A stretch of DNA of 20,584 nt from M3007 sp964392655. GTDB lineage: Bacteria > Bacteroidota > Bacteroidia > Chitinophagales > Saprospiraceae. Below the pieces are notes generated by a model, which saw only the letters and a program-made list of their open reading frames with translations, was not told the origin of the DNA and ran no database searches. This document shows positions 6,874 to 14,447 of the stretch, piece after piece. Made by a program: the position numbers and the translations under genes. Every line of letters starts with the position of its first letter. The stretch's first letter is position 1. Where the stretch lies: assembly GCA_964392655.1 (NCBI GenBank), contig CAYMQY010000059.1, positions 1 to 20,584 of the forward strand. The letters run 5' to 3'.

Positions 6874-7617
6874 CTACCGCGTCAGCACGATATAATCCCG
6901 CAGCAAGGTCCGCAGGAATTCGAGGCTGTTCGCCGGGCGCTGCTCGATACCAAGCAGAGGCATCAGGTGCGTGACGAGGTCGTCCAGCACTTCCTGGTGG
7001 GCGCGGTTGGGGTAGCGCTGCCGGCGTGCGAGCACGGTTTTGATAAAAATCATATCCCGTTCGCTCAGGATACGCACCTGGGGATAGGTGGGCTGGTAGT
7101 TTTCCAGGGTAGAAATGCCGAGGATGTCGGCCAGCCGGAACAGGTGGGACGTGCCTTTGATGCGAATGATGGCCGTATTGGCGGCCAGATCGCCGAGTCG
7201 CTGGCTTTTTCCGGTAGTTTTTATGAGCACAGCGCCAATCACGCCAAAGGAAAACAGGGAGTCCACAAGGTGGAGTACGGCGCGCAGTACCACGTCGCTC
7301 CACTCGGGGTCCTTGCCGTCGAGGCGCACCACTTTGATGCCCATCGCCATCTTGCCGGGCGACTGGCCGATGTTCCAGATTTCGAAAAAAATATGGTACA
7401 GAAAAAAGCCGAGGAAAGGAAGTAACACGATGGCCACATCGCTGATATCGCCCGAAAAAATGCCGCCGAAAATCAGGTGGAGCAGTTGCAACAGCACGAA
7501 ATACGCCAGCAGAATGAGCATTACGTCCATAAACCACGCCAGTGCCCGCTCGCGCAGGCGCGCCGGTTCGTACTCGATGGTAACGTTCTGGGTGGTGGTA
7601 ATCTCGATGGATTTCAC
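6874..7617 (-). CDS. RDD family inner-membrane protein
   Basis: A 247-residue RDD-family protein. Seen: Arg/Asp residues in RLRERALAWFMD at 20-31, which match the family's RxxAxxxD motif; membrane segments at about 28-51, 60-80 and 112-132; the conserved GQSPGKMAMGIKVVRLDG at 84-101; and QRLGDLAANTAIIR at 139-152. A soluble C-terminal tail of about 90 residues contains FIKTVLARRQRYPNRAHQEV. Some RDD proteins have been linked to sodium/proton exchange, but most have no known role. The start is GTG at 7617; no ATG fits, and the N-terminus (IEITTTQNVTIEYEPA) is typical of Bacteroidota members. In this phylum RDD genes often sit beside membrane-remodelling or MoxR-type clusters; whatever lies upstream is lost in the gap. 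Confidence 0.88.
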   Translation of the reverse strand: MKSIEITTTQNVTIEYEPARLRERALAWFMDVMLILLAYFVLLQLLHLIFGGIFSGDISDVAIVLLPFLGFFLYHIFFEIWNIGQSPGKMAMGIKVVRLDGKDPEWSDVVLRAVLHLVDSLFSFGVIGAVLIKTTGKSQRLGDLAANTAIIRIKGTSHLFRLADILGISTLENYQPTYPQVRILSERDMIFIKTVLARRQRYPNRAHQEVLDDLVTHLMPLLGIEQRPANSLEFLRTLLRDYIVLTR

Positions 7618-7681
7618 GATAGATGCCGATTGACCGGCCCCAAAAGTCCGGGATTTGGCGGAATGATGTGCGATAAATTTT

Positions 7682-7781
7682 NNNNNNNNNNNNNNNNNNN
7701 NNNNNNNNNNNNNNNNNNNNNNNNNNNNNNNNNNNNNNNNNNNNNNNNNNNNNNNNNNNNNNNNNNNNNNNNNNNNNNNNN
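7682..7781. other. scaffold gap (100 N)
   Basis: Exactly 100 N of placeholder sequence between the divergent RDD and pssA genes. The 64 nt to its left and 40 nt to its right hold no gene. The true distance and any gene inside are unknown. Confidence 0.99.
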
Positions 7782-7789
7782 CAAAGCGC

Positions 7790-7797
7790 TACTTTTG
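7790..7797 (+). promoter_or_regulatory. -7 box of the pssA-purS-rsmI operon
   Basis: TACTTTTG fits TAnnTTTG exactly and lies 24 nt before the pssA ATG. The -33 element would fall inside the scaffold gap and cannot be checked. Confidence 0.5.
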
Positions 7798-7821
7798 CCG
7801 CTCGAACCAATTCCATCGCCT

Positions 7822-8556
7822 ATGCGCCGGCACATTCCGAACATGCTCACCCTTTCCAACCTGTTTTGCGGGTGCTGTGCGGTGGCGCTCCTGCTGTACG
7901 GGCAGCCGGCAACAGCAGCATGGTTTACGCTGGCGTCCTTTTTGTTCGACTATGCCGACGGCATGGTTGCCCGCGCACTTCACGCGACCGGCCCGATGGG
8001 GCGCGAACTGGATTCTCTGGCCGATGTGGTCAGTTTCGGCGTGGCGCCCGGCGCTATGCTGTACGGCCTGCTGGCCGAGGGCTACTGCGGTCAATTGTCC
8101 ACTGTGCTTTGTTTGCCGGCCCTGCCGGCGTTTGTCCTGTCGGCTTTTGCGGCTTACCGGCTCGCGCGTTTCAATCTCGACACCACACACCGCGATTATT
8201 TTGTCGGCCTGAGCACGCCGGGCTGCACGGTTTTTGTGCTGGGGCTGACGCTGGCCGCGCACGACAACCAGTTTGGCATCGGCTCGTTCCTCAGCGGGCA
8301 GCCGTGGGTGATTTACACCGTGGTCGTTCTTTTTTCCTGGCTGATGGTGAGCGAAGTGCCGATGTTCGGCCTGAAAGTGCGCTCTCTTCGGTGGCAGGAA
8401 AACAAACTGACCATCGTGTTTTTCGTGCTGGCGGTGGTCGCCTTGCTGTTTTTGAAAGGGCTTGGGCTGGCCCTGGCCGTTTTATTTTACCTCGCTTCTT
8501 CTGTTTTTTCCAAAAATAACATCCTGCGTGCGGCGGAGGGCAACCCTCATCCGTGA
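7822..8556 (+). CDS. pssA: CDP-diacylglycerol--serine O-phosphatidyltransferase
   Basis: A 244-residue membrane enzyme that joins CDP-diacylglycerol and L-serine to make phosphatidylserine, the precursor of phosphatidylethanolamine. The full CDP-alcohol phosphotransferase motif DGxxARx8GxxxDxxxD is present: Asp46-Gly47, Ala50-Arg51, Gly60, Asp64, Asp68, the residues that bind the metal and CDP. Several hydrophobic helices follow. The N-terminus MRRHIPNMLTLSNLFCG is the usual PssA opening (IPNxLTxxNLxxG). The ATG at 7822 was chosen because upstream in-frame sequence runs into the gap and family similarity starts here. Its stop overlaps the possible GTG start of purS (GTGA), so the genes form an operon. 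Confidence 0.93.
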   Translation: MRRHIPNMLTLSNLFCGCCAVALLLYGQPATAAWFTLASFLFDYADGMVARALHATGPMGRELDSLADVVSFGVAPGAMLYGLLAEGYCGQLSTVLCLPALPAFVLSAFAAYRLARFNLDTTHRDYFVGLSTPGCTVFVLGLTLAAHDNQFGIGSFLSGQPWVIYTVVVLFSWLMVSEVPMFGLKVRSLRWQENKLTIVFFVLAVVALLFLKGLGLALAVLFYLASSVFSKNNILRAAEGNPHP

Positions 8557-8576
8557 CCGAACAACCCAACGCGTTT

Positions 8577-8828
8577 ATGAAATTCGTCGCCGAAATTGAC
8601 ATCATGCCCCACAAAGAACTGCTCGACCCACAGGGCAAAGCCGTCGTGAACAACCTGAGCCACCTCGACCTGTCGGGCGTAACCGACGTGCGCATCGGAC
8701 GCCACGTCACCATGAGCCTCGATGCCGCTTCGGAAAGCGATGCCCGGCAAACCGTGGAAACCGCCTGCCAAAAACTGCTGGCCAACCTGATCATGGAAAC
8801 ATTTGTCTACCAGATCCGTCAGGCCTGA
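8577..8828 (+). CDS. purS: phosphoribosylformylglycinamidine synthase subunit PurS
   Basis: An 83-residue PurS, the small subunit bridging PurL and PurQ in the three-subunit FGAM synthase of purine synthesis. Seen: MKFVAEIDIMPHKELLDPQGKAV (opening 1-20), LSGVTDVRIGRHVTM in the middle and ACQKLLANLIMETF near the end, all typical of the family. The ATG at 8577 matches the family start; a GTG at 8553 overlapping the pssA stop would add eight residues (TEQPNAF) and is the alternative. Its presence implies small PurL and separate PurQ elsewhere, in contrast to Bacteroidota with a single fused large PurL. The neighbours pssA and rsmI are not purine genes. Confidence 0.9.
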   Translation: MKFVAEIDIMPHKELLDPQGKAVVNNLSHLDLSGVTDVRIGRHVTMSLDAASESDARQTVETACQKLLANLIMETFVYQIRQA

Positions 8829-8851
8829 ACCCGTCACCAGCTGCCCGAAGC

Positions 8852-9517
8852 GTGCTCTACGTCGTCCCTACTCCTATCGGCAACCTCGAGGACATCACCC
8901 TGCGCGCGCTACGCGTACTGCGCGAGGCGCCCTTAGTGCTCGCCGAAGACACACGCACGACCCGCCGCCTGCTCGACCACTACGGGATCGGCACCCCGCT
9001 GCGGGCGTTTCACGCGCACAACGAGCACGCGGTGGTGGAAAAAATTGTGGCGGAACTGGCAGCGGGCGCCACGATGGCGCTCGTATCCGACGCCGGTACG
9101 CCCGGCATCAGCGACCCGGGATTTTTGCTCGTTCGGGCCTGCGTGCGGGCAGGCGTCCGGGTGGAGTGCCTGCCGGGGCCGACGGCATTTGTGCCTGCCT
9201 TAGTGGCGAGCGGTCTGCCCTCCGACACATTCCTTTTCGACGGGTTCTTGCCGCACAAAAAAGGCCGCCAGACCCGGCTGAAGTACCTCGCCGAACTGCC
9301 GCATACCTTTGTTTTGTACGAATCGCCGTTCCGCCTGGTCAAGTGCCTCGAAGAACTGATTGCCGTATGCGGCCCCGAGCGCCCGGCCTGCGTAGCCCGC
9401 GAACTGAGCAAGATGTTCGAGGAGGTGAAAACGGCGCCGTTAGAAGCGCTGCTCGCGCATTTCTCGGCCAAAGAGGTGAAAGGCGAAATTGTGGTGGTAG
9501 TGTCGGGGAAAGTGTGA
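8852..9517 (+). CDS. rsmI: 16S rRNA (cytidine(1402)-2'-O)-methyltransferase
   Basis: A 221-residue tetrapyrrole-methylase-fold SAM enzyme that 2'-O-methylates C1402 in the ribosomal decoding centre. Seen: LYVVPTPIGNLEDITLRAL at 2-20, AEDTRTTRRLLDHYGI, LVSDAGTPGISDPG (the SAM-binding loop), CLPGPTAFVPALVASGLP, and FLPHKKGRQ; each is a hallmark of RsmI. The start is GTG at 8852, which puts the protein exactly at the family's usual MLYxVPTPIGNL opening. At 221 residues it is the short form common in Bacteroidota, lacking the C-terminal extension of E. coli RsmI (286 residues). It begins 23 nt after purS and is the last gene of the operon, followed by a large inverted repeat with a T-run. Confidence 0.94.
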   Translation: MLYVVPTPIGNLEDITLRALRVLREAPLVLAEDTRTTRRLLDHYGIGTPLRAFHAHNEHAVVEKIVAELAAGATMALVSDAGTPGISDPGFLLVRACVRAGVRVECLPGPTAFVPALVASGLPSDTFLFDGFLPHKKGRQTRLKYLAELPHTFVLYESPFRLVKCLEELIAVCGPERPACVARELSKMFEEVKTAPLEALLAHFSAKEVKGEIVVVVSGKV

Positions 9518-9558
9518 CTTCGGCACGCAGAATTTTTTGACCTCGCCCTCGAAGCGTA

Positions 9559-9688
9559 AAGTGTCACAGAGGCTCTCAGAGGGGATGGAGGCTCACAGAG
9601 TTTTTTGTCATCCTGAAGGAGTCCGTCCACTCTACAAGGGAAAAAACTCTGTGAGCCTCTTTTTGCTCTGTGAGCCTCTGTGACACTT
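9559..9688. repeat. 130-nt inverted repeat, CTCTGTGAGCCTC family
   Basis: Outer arms 9559-9572 and 9675-9688 pair perfectly over 14 bp (AAGTGTCACAGAGG), and pairing continues with mismatches. Inner arms 9588-9606 and 9641-9659 pair perfectly over 19 bp, starting GAGGCTCACAGAG. The loop is 9607-9640. The word GTGAGCCTCTTTTT (9651-9664) recurs in the terminator at 17222-17235, so both belong to one dispersed family. Confidence 0.85.
9588..9664 (+). terminator. probable terminator of the pssA-purS-rsmI operon
   Basis: The inner 19-bp stem (9588-9606 with 9641-9659) is followed at once by a T-run (9660-9664), 70 nt after the rsmI stop. The loop is longer than usual (34 nt), so its efficiency is uncertain. 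Confidence 0.5.
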
Positions 9689-9835
9689 CTCACCGCAGCG
9701 CCACCATCCGTACCGCAGCCCCCACCTGCACGAATTACATCCCGCGCGGCAAATCGCCCACCTCCAGCACGAAGGCGGCTACGCCCGCACCAAAACACAC
9801 CATGCCGATGGCAGTTTTTCCGCCACGAAAAATGC

Positions 9836-9843
9836 TATTTTTG
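9836..9843 (+). promoter_or_regulatory. -7 promoter box before the TPR membrane-protein gene
   Basis: TATTTTTG matches TAnnTTTG and lies 29 nt before the ATG at 9873. No TTG stands at the right distance upstream; only a T-run at 9814-9819 is there. The rest of the 9689-9835 spacer shows no gene. Confidence 0.4.
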
Positions 9844-9872
9844 CCCCTTCAATTTAGCAGTCCTCGTCGAGC

Positions 9873-11912
9873 ATGTCAAAAAAGAATCTACCCAATCGTC
9901 CCCAACAGAATTTCAAGCAACAAGCAAGCACACCCAAACCGTCGGGCCGGAAGGCGGCTGCCAACGCCGCTACGGGCAGCCTTTGGGAGCCGGCAGGCTG
10001 GCTGCGCTGGGCGCTCATCGCCATGGCTATCACGGGAGCATGCTACCTGCCCACGTTGTCCAATGAACTGGTAAACTGGGACGACGACCCGAACATCACC
10101 GAGAACCCGAACCTCGTGCGTATTGACGGCGAGAGCCTGCGCAACATCTTTTCCATCGAAAAAGGCGAAGTGATCGGCAACTACAACCCGCTGCCGATTT
10201 TTACTTTTTACCTCGAAAAATGGGTTGCAGGCGACATCAACACCACGCTTATCCACTTCAACAACCTGATCCTGCACCTGCTCACGGTGTTGTTTGCCAT
10301 GCGCCTGCTGATGCACATCGGGATTGGTGTGGGAGGGGCCTTTGTCGGGGGCTTGCTGTTCGGTATTCATCCGATGCGCGTGGAGTCCGTTGCCTGGGCC
10401 ACGGAGCGCAAGGACGTGTTGTTTGCCGTGTTTTTCTTTGCCGCGCTCATGTACTACGTGCGCTGGATCAAAACTGAAGACAGCGGCAAACGTATGACCC
10501 TGTACATCGGCATGATCGTGCTGGCGATTTTATCGGGCCTTTCCAAGGTACAGGCGGTGACGCTGCCGCTGTCCATGCTGGCGCTGGATTACTACTTCCG
10601 CCGTCCGCTGAACTTCAAACTGATTCTCGAAAAAACGCCGTTCTGGCTCATCTCGCTCACCTTCGGTTTGATCAACCTGTACACCCTGAAAAAAGCCGGC
10701 TCCACGGAGGACGATGTGACGAGTTTCAACTTCCTTGACCGGCTGTGTATCGGCGCGTACTCGTTCTGCGTGTACCTGTTCAAGTTATTTATTCCACACC
10801 CGATGTCGCCCCTGTACCCGTATCCAAAGCCGCTGCCGATCTGGGTGTACCTGTCGCCGATCCTGTTTTTTGCCGTGTGGTATGGCGTTTACCGCCTTTG
10901 GAAGGCGGACAAACGCACATGGGTATTCGGGGTGTTGTTTTTCTTTTTCAATGTCATGTTCCTGTTGCAGGTGTTTGGCGCGGGCCAGGGCTTTTTGGCC
11001 GACCGCTTCACCTACGTACCGTACTTCGGCTTTTTCGCCATAGCAGCCTGGCTGTATCACACATATACCACGGAAAAGCCGGAGATGCGCTCCACGCTGA
11101 ACGGAGTGCTTGCCGTTGTTTTCGTAATTTTTGCTGTTTGGACGGTACGCCAGATCGGTATCTGGAAAGACGGCGGCACCCTGTGGACACACGTGATGAA
11201 GTACGAAGACGACAAAAATTCGCTGCCGTACTGGAACCGCGGGCAGTTCCTTCGCAACAAAAAAGGCGACTACGCTGCGGCGCTTCAGGACTATACCAAA
11301 GCCATCACCATTGAGCCGAAAAACCCGGAACTGCTCAATAGCCGGGGCAAAACCTATTTTGATATGGCGATGAGCGGCAAATTCAAGGACCAGCAGGCCG
11401 AACTGACCCAAAAGGCTATTGCCGATTTTAACGAGGGCCTGACCAAGCAGAACATCAAACCCAAAACAAATGCCGAGATGCTCATCAATCGCGGAGCGGC
11501 ATTCGCTTCGATTGGCCGCCTTGACGATGCCCTGCGCGATTTGAACGAGGGTATCACTCTCCAGCCCAGCAACAAAAACGGCTATCTGAACCGCTCCTTA
11601 GTATATTTCACCCAACAGCGCTACGACAAGGCCATCGATGATTATACCGAGTATCTGAAACTCGACCCGTATGCCGCCAATATCTGGTATGAGCGTGGCA
11701 TGTTGCGCCGCACACTGAATGCACCTAAAGAAGCGCTTGCCGACTTGAACCGCGCCCTTCAGTTGGATCCCAACCTCGGTTTCGCGTACATCGAGCGGGC
11801 ACGGGTACATGCTATTCTGGGGGATAAAAACTCGGCGCGAGCCGACTACCAGCGGGCGCAGCAGTTTGGCATGCAGATGCAGCAGTACGATCAGGATTTG
11901 CTGAACCGGTAA
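9873..11912 (+). CDS. TMTC-like multi-membrane protein with C-terminal TPR repeats
   Basis: A 679-residue protein resembling eukaryotic TMTC O-mannosyltransferases and many bacterial TPR membrane proteins. After a basic 40-residue N-terminus come about ten membrane helices (45-430). The first extracytoplasmic loop carries NWDDDPNITENPN (68-80), where acidic residues are catalytic in GT-C glycosyltransferases. HFNNLILHLLTVLFAM, FGIHPMRVESVAWATERKDV and ADRFTYVPYFG are the family signatures. From about residue 445 at least five tetratricopeptide repeats follow (YAAALQDYTKAITIEPKNPE; ALRDLNEGITLQPSN; AIDDYTEYLKLDPYA; ALADLNRALQLDPN). Transfer of a sugar to a protein from a lipid-linked donor in the inner membrane is inferred from the fold and is not shown for bacterial members. 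It is a single-gene unit, convergent with tonB with 5 nt between stops. Confidence 0.85.
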   Translation: MSKKNLPNRPQQNFKQQASTPKPSGRKAAANAATGSLWEPAGWLRWALIAMAITGACYLPTLSNELVNWDDDPNITENPNLVRIDGESLRNIFSIEKGEVIGNYNPLPIFTFYLEKWVAGDINTTLIHFNNLILHLLTVLFAMRLLMHIGIGVGGAFVGGLLFGIHPMRVESVAWATERKDVLFAVFFFAALMYYVRWIKTEDSGKRMTLYIGMIVLAILSGLSKVQAVTLPLSMLALDYYFRRPLNFKLILEKTPFWLISLTFGLINLYTLKKAGSTEDDVTSFNFLDRLCIGAYSFCVYLFKLFIPHPMSPLYPYPKPLPIWVYLSPILFFAVWYGVYRLWKADKRTWVFGVLFFFFNVMFLLQVFGAGQGFLADRFTYVPYFGFFAIAAWLYHTYTTEKPEMRSTLNGVLAVVFVIFAVWTVRQIGIWKDGGTLWTHVMKYEDDKNSLPYWNRGQFLRNKKGDYAAALQDYTKAITIEPKNPELLNSRGKTYFDMAMSGKFKDQQAELTQKAIADFNEGLTKQNIKPKTNAEMLINRGAAFASIGRLDDALRDLNEGITLQPSNKNGYLNRSLVYFTQQRYDKAIDDYTEYLKLDPYAANIWYERGMLRRTLNAPKEALADLNRALQLDPNLGFAYIERARVHAILGDKNSARADYQRAQQFGMQMQQYDQDLLNR

Positions 11913-11917
11913 TTGCG

Positions 11918-12847
11918 TTATTTAACCCGGAAATCGAATGTCACGGTGCCGCACTGCTCGGAGGCATCGGACGGCGCGAAACGGTACTGCCGCGCCCAGG
12001 ACTCGGCCTTGTTGCGCAGCACGCCGTCGTTAGTGGTGGAGCCGGTCAGGGTGTAGTTGGCGGAGGAGACGGAGCCGTCGGAATTTACGCAAACACGCAC
12101 GGCTATGCGCCCGGTGTTTTGGGTGTCGTCCACCATTTTGGGACGGCCTACCACCCGGCGTCCCGACAGGCCGCCGCCGATGGATTCGCCTACGCCGGTG
12201 CCGTCACCGCCACCGCTGCCGCCACCACTGCCGTTTTCTTTTCCAAAAGGATTAGTGCCGGTGCCGCCGGGGATGCCCTGGTTACCGGGTTTGCCGGTAT
12301 TGCCCTGCCCGCTACCGGTAGAGCCGGGTTTGCCGAAGGTGCTACCGAATGCACCTTTTTTCTTGTCGCGCGCCTCCTGCTCCTTGCGGGCCTGTTCCTG
12401 TTCGGCAGCGATGCGTCGGCGCTCCTGCTCGGCAGCTTCCGCCTGTTGGCGTTTGGTTTCTTCTTGCTGGCGGCGGATGGCTGCCACATCCGGATCGCTC
12501 GAAGTCTGGGTTTTGACCGGTGTCGGCGCCGAAGTCTTGGGTGGAGCAGTGGTCTTTTTGGGTGGCGTGGGTTCGGGTTCCGCCACGGGAGTTTTGCTGC
12601 TCGGGTCGTCCATTTGCTGGCCCTGGGGAGCAGGATTATTTCCCTGGCCGGCGTCGGGGGTGCCGGCAGCGGCATTGTCGCCGCCGCCGCCCCAGTTTAT
12701 TTCGATGGGAGGGGTTTCCAGCACCGGTTTGGTGATGGAAACCTGCATGAAAAGCAGTAAGGCCAATACTGCAGCGTGAAAAACGACGCTGATCAGGATG
12801 GCTTTTGTACGGTCTTCTTCCCGTTGTTTGCCGGCTATGGATTTCAT
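11918..12847 (-). CDS. energy transducer TonB-like protein
   Basis: A 309-residue TonB-type protein that should carry proton-motive energy from ExbB-ExbD across the periplasm to outer-membrane TonB-dependent receptors. One membrane helix at about 16-36, preceded by a short charged cytoplasmic end, is followed by a Pro-rich linker (PTPPKKTTAPPKTSAPTP), a charged helical coiled coil (KRQQAEAAEQERRRIAAEQ), and a Gly-rich stretch with FGKPGS-like repeats. The C-terminal domain contains GRIAVRVCVNSDGSV and ends CGTVTFDFRVK, as in Bacteroidota TonB proteins. The start is ATG at 12847 (MKSIAGKQ); an upstream in-frame ATG adds 17 residues of no character. It could also serve as TolA-like. It lies last in the exbB-exbD-tonB order, 95 nt after exbD. 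Confidence 0.85.
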   Translation of the reverse strand: MKSIAGKQREEDRTKAILISVVFHAAVLALLLFMQVSITKPVLETPPIEINWGGGGDNAAAGTPDAGQGNNPAPQGQQMDDPSSKTPVAEPEPTPPKKTTAPPKTSAPTPVKTQTSSDPDVAAIRRQQEETKRQQAEAAEQERRRIAAEQEQARKEQEARDKKKGAFGSTFGKPGSTGSGQGNTGKPGNQGIPGGTGTNPFGKENGSGGGSGGGDGTGVGESIGGGLSGRRVVGRPKMVDDTQNTGRIAVRVCVNSDGSVSSANYTLTGSTTNDGVLRNKAESWARQYRFAPSDASEQCGTVTFDFRVK

Positions 12848-12942
12848 ACGTAATGGCTGTTTATGAATGGTCAGTGGCCCATTGGATGCCCGGATCACTA
12901 AAAATACACAACTGACTCTACAAGAAAATTCGAGGCCGACGG

Positions 12943-13359
12943 CTATTTATCTTCCGGGCGCTCGTCGGTAGCCAGTATAGTTTTCACCTTGAGTCGGTTG
13001 GCTATGTCGAGGATGTAAACCACATAGTCCAGCGGCACTGTTTTTTCAGCCACCACGGTCACGGTGGTGGCATTCGGGGACTCTTTTGATGCGCGCACCT
13101 TGGCGCCCACAACTGCTTCGAGGCTTTCCTTTCGGGTTCGGACGCCATCCACGAAATAGTCGCCTTTGACATTGACCGACACGGCCAGATCGGGCGAGGC
13201 CATAGTCTTCGAACTACTGGACGGAAGTTGCAGATTCAGGGCATTTGGCGTGACAAACTTGGAGGTAAGCATGAAAAACATCAGCAACAGGAAGATGATG
13301 TCAATCATGGCGGCAAGGCTGAATTCGGGTTTGACACGCACCCTTCGTTTGATTCCCAT
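12943..13359 (-). CDS. exbD: biopolymer transporter ExbD/TolR family protein
   Basis: A 138-residue ExbD: short basic cytoplasmic end (GIKRRVRVKPEF), one membrane helix with the essential acid Asp20 in AAMIDIIFLLLMFFML, then a periplasmic domain ending LKVKTILATDERPEDK. ExbD forms the proton-conducting core with ExbB and drives TonB. Length and layout are normal. It starts 55 nt after the exbB stop. Confidence 0.93.
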   Translation of the reverse strand: MGIKRRVRVKPEFSLAAMIDIIFLLLMFFMLTSKFVTPNALNLQLPSSSSKTMASPDLAVSVNVKGDYFVDGVRTRKESLEAVVGAKVRASKESPNATTVTVVAEKTVPLDYVVYILDIANRLKVKTILATDERPEDK

Positions 13360-13414
13360 ATAGCGATGATAGTGTGGTAAAAGTGGAGTGTTGGATGGTC
13401 AACCGGACCTGAAA

Positions 13415-14122
13415 CTACCTGGACGGTTCCTGCAGCAGATCCATGAACTGGAGGGCGGTGTATTCCATTTTGTACACCACTTTGTCGAGTTTGGAAACCA
13501 GCACGTTATAACCGGCCATGCCCACGATGGATACGATCAGGCCAAGAGCCGTACTCGTCAGGGCCTGATAGATACCGCCCGAGAGCACTTGCGGCGTCAC
13601 ATTGGTGGCTGTGGACATCTGTTCGAACGACAGGATAAGCCCGAGCACCGTACCCAGCAGTCCAAACATTGGGCCGAGGCCGGAGATGGAAGCCAGCGTG
13701 GACAGGTTGCGTTCCAGTTTGAGCAGTTCAAGGTTGCCCACGTTTTCGATGGCTTTGTTGATATCCTCCAGCGGTTTGCCGATCCGATCGAGACCTTTTT
13801 CCACCATGCGGGCCATCGGGGCATCCACACTTTGGCACAGGGCTTTGGCGGCTTGAAGGTTGCCGCTTTCCACGCTGGCCCGGATGCTGTTCATAAAATT
13901 TTGATCTACCTGACCGGCGCGTTGCATGGTCCAGTAGCGCTCAATGATGATGTACACGGCGGCTATGGACAAAAACACCAGAATAAAAAACATGACCTGA
14001 CTGGACAGGGTATTGCCCAGAAACGTATCCAACAGGCTCTTTTGCTCCACTACCTCGGTTTGCGGAGATTGCGGAAGGATTTGCAGGAACCAGAATGCAG
14101 CCAACAGGGATTGAAATGTCAT
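13415..14122 (-). CDS. exbB: MotA/TolQ/ExbB proton channel family protein
   Basis: A 235-residue ExbB. Seen: an N-terminal hydrophobic stretch, a membrane helix at about 45-62 (VMFFILVFLSIAAVYIIIE), a long cytoplasmic helix region, then ISGLGPMFGLLGTVLGLILS and SGGIYQALTSTALGLIVSI, the two conserved helices lining the proton path. It makes the pentameric stator-like part of the TonB motor. The ATG at 14122 (MTFQSLL) was chosen; an ATG 22 codons upstream would lie at the predicted transcription start. First gene of the exbB-exbD-tonB operon, with a clear promoter at 14186-14213. Confidence 0.92.
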   Translation of the reverse strand: MTFQSLLAAFWFLQILPQSPQTEVVEQKSLLDTFLGNTLSSQVMFFILVFLSIAAVYIIIERYWTMQRAGQVDQNFMNSIRASVESGNLQAAKALCQSVDAPMARMVEKGLDRIGKPLEDINKAIENVGNLELLKLERNLSTLASISGLGPMFGLLGTVLGLILSFEQMSTATNVTPQVLSGGIYQALTSTALGLIVSIVGMAGYNVLVSKLDKVVYKMEYTALQFMDLLQEPSR

Positions 14123-14185
14123 GGGATGTAGCGGCGTGGGTTGGTTAATGAATTGATTGCTTGTTTTTTGCGTACTTGCGAACGC

Positions 14186-14213
14186 CAAAAGTAGAGCGTT
14201 TTGTATTTGTCAA
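14186..14213 (-). promoter_or_regulatory. exbB-exbD-tonB promoter
   Basis: On the minus strand, TTGACA begins at 14213 and TACTTTTG spans 14193-14186. There are 17 nt between TTG and TA, a good fit to the Bacteroidota promoter. Predicted start near 14180, leader about 57 nt. No Fur-like palindrome was seen around it. Confidence 0.65.
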
Positions 14214-14269
14214 GTGTAATTGGCCGACATTTTTATGGCTTGCCGTTCCTTTTGTCGTTCAGGTTGCGG

Positions 14270-14310
14270 GTAAAAGATGAAGCCGCCCCTTGTAACGGGT
14301 GCGGCTTCAT
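14270..14310 (-). terminator. Rho-independent terminator of a small minus-strand transcript
   Basis: ATGAAGCCGC (14277-14286) and GCGGCTTCAT (14301-14310) form a perfect 10-bp stem, extended inside by CCC/GGG. On the minus strand it is followed by CTTTTAC; on the plus strand by no T-run. It therefore ends something transcribed leftward from the 14310-14800 region, where no ordinary gene exists. Confidence 0.65.
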
Positions 14311-14354
14311 GTATCACTTGACGGGAAAGATTGGTTGGGGTTAAGTGGGGGGGG

Positions 14355-14447
14355 TTAATGCCGGGAAACGGAATCCCAGACGTAAAGCATTCTGGGAACC
14401 GTGCGCACCAACAGCATCGCAAGGAGGGTAACGTACAAAATAAGCAT
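14355..14447 (-). CDS. possible 30-residue hydrophobic peptide
   Basis: ATG at 14447 opens a 30-codon frame ending TAA. The N-terminal half (LILYVTLLAMLLV) could be one membrane helix, followed by a basic, aromatic end (RTVPRMLYVWDSVSRH). It lies wholly inside the predicted small transcript. No Shine-Dalgarno sequence is seen, which is normal for this phylum. An alternative frame (14210-14422) crosses the terminator and is less likely. The ORF could easily be chance. Confidence 0.25.
   Translation of the reverse strand: MLILYVTLLAMLLVRTVPRMLYVWDSVSRH

Noticed and set aside
12057..12779. 240-codon plus-strand frame across tonB
   Set aside because: Mirror of the Pro/Gly-rich linker of TonB; the sense gene has the membrane anchor and C-terminal TonB domain in the right operon.
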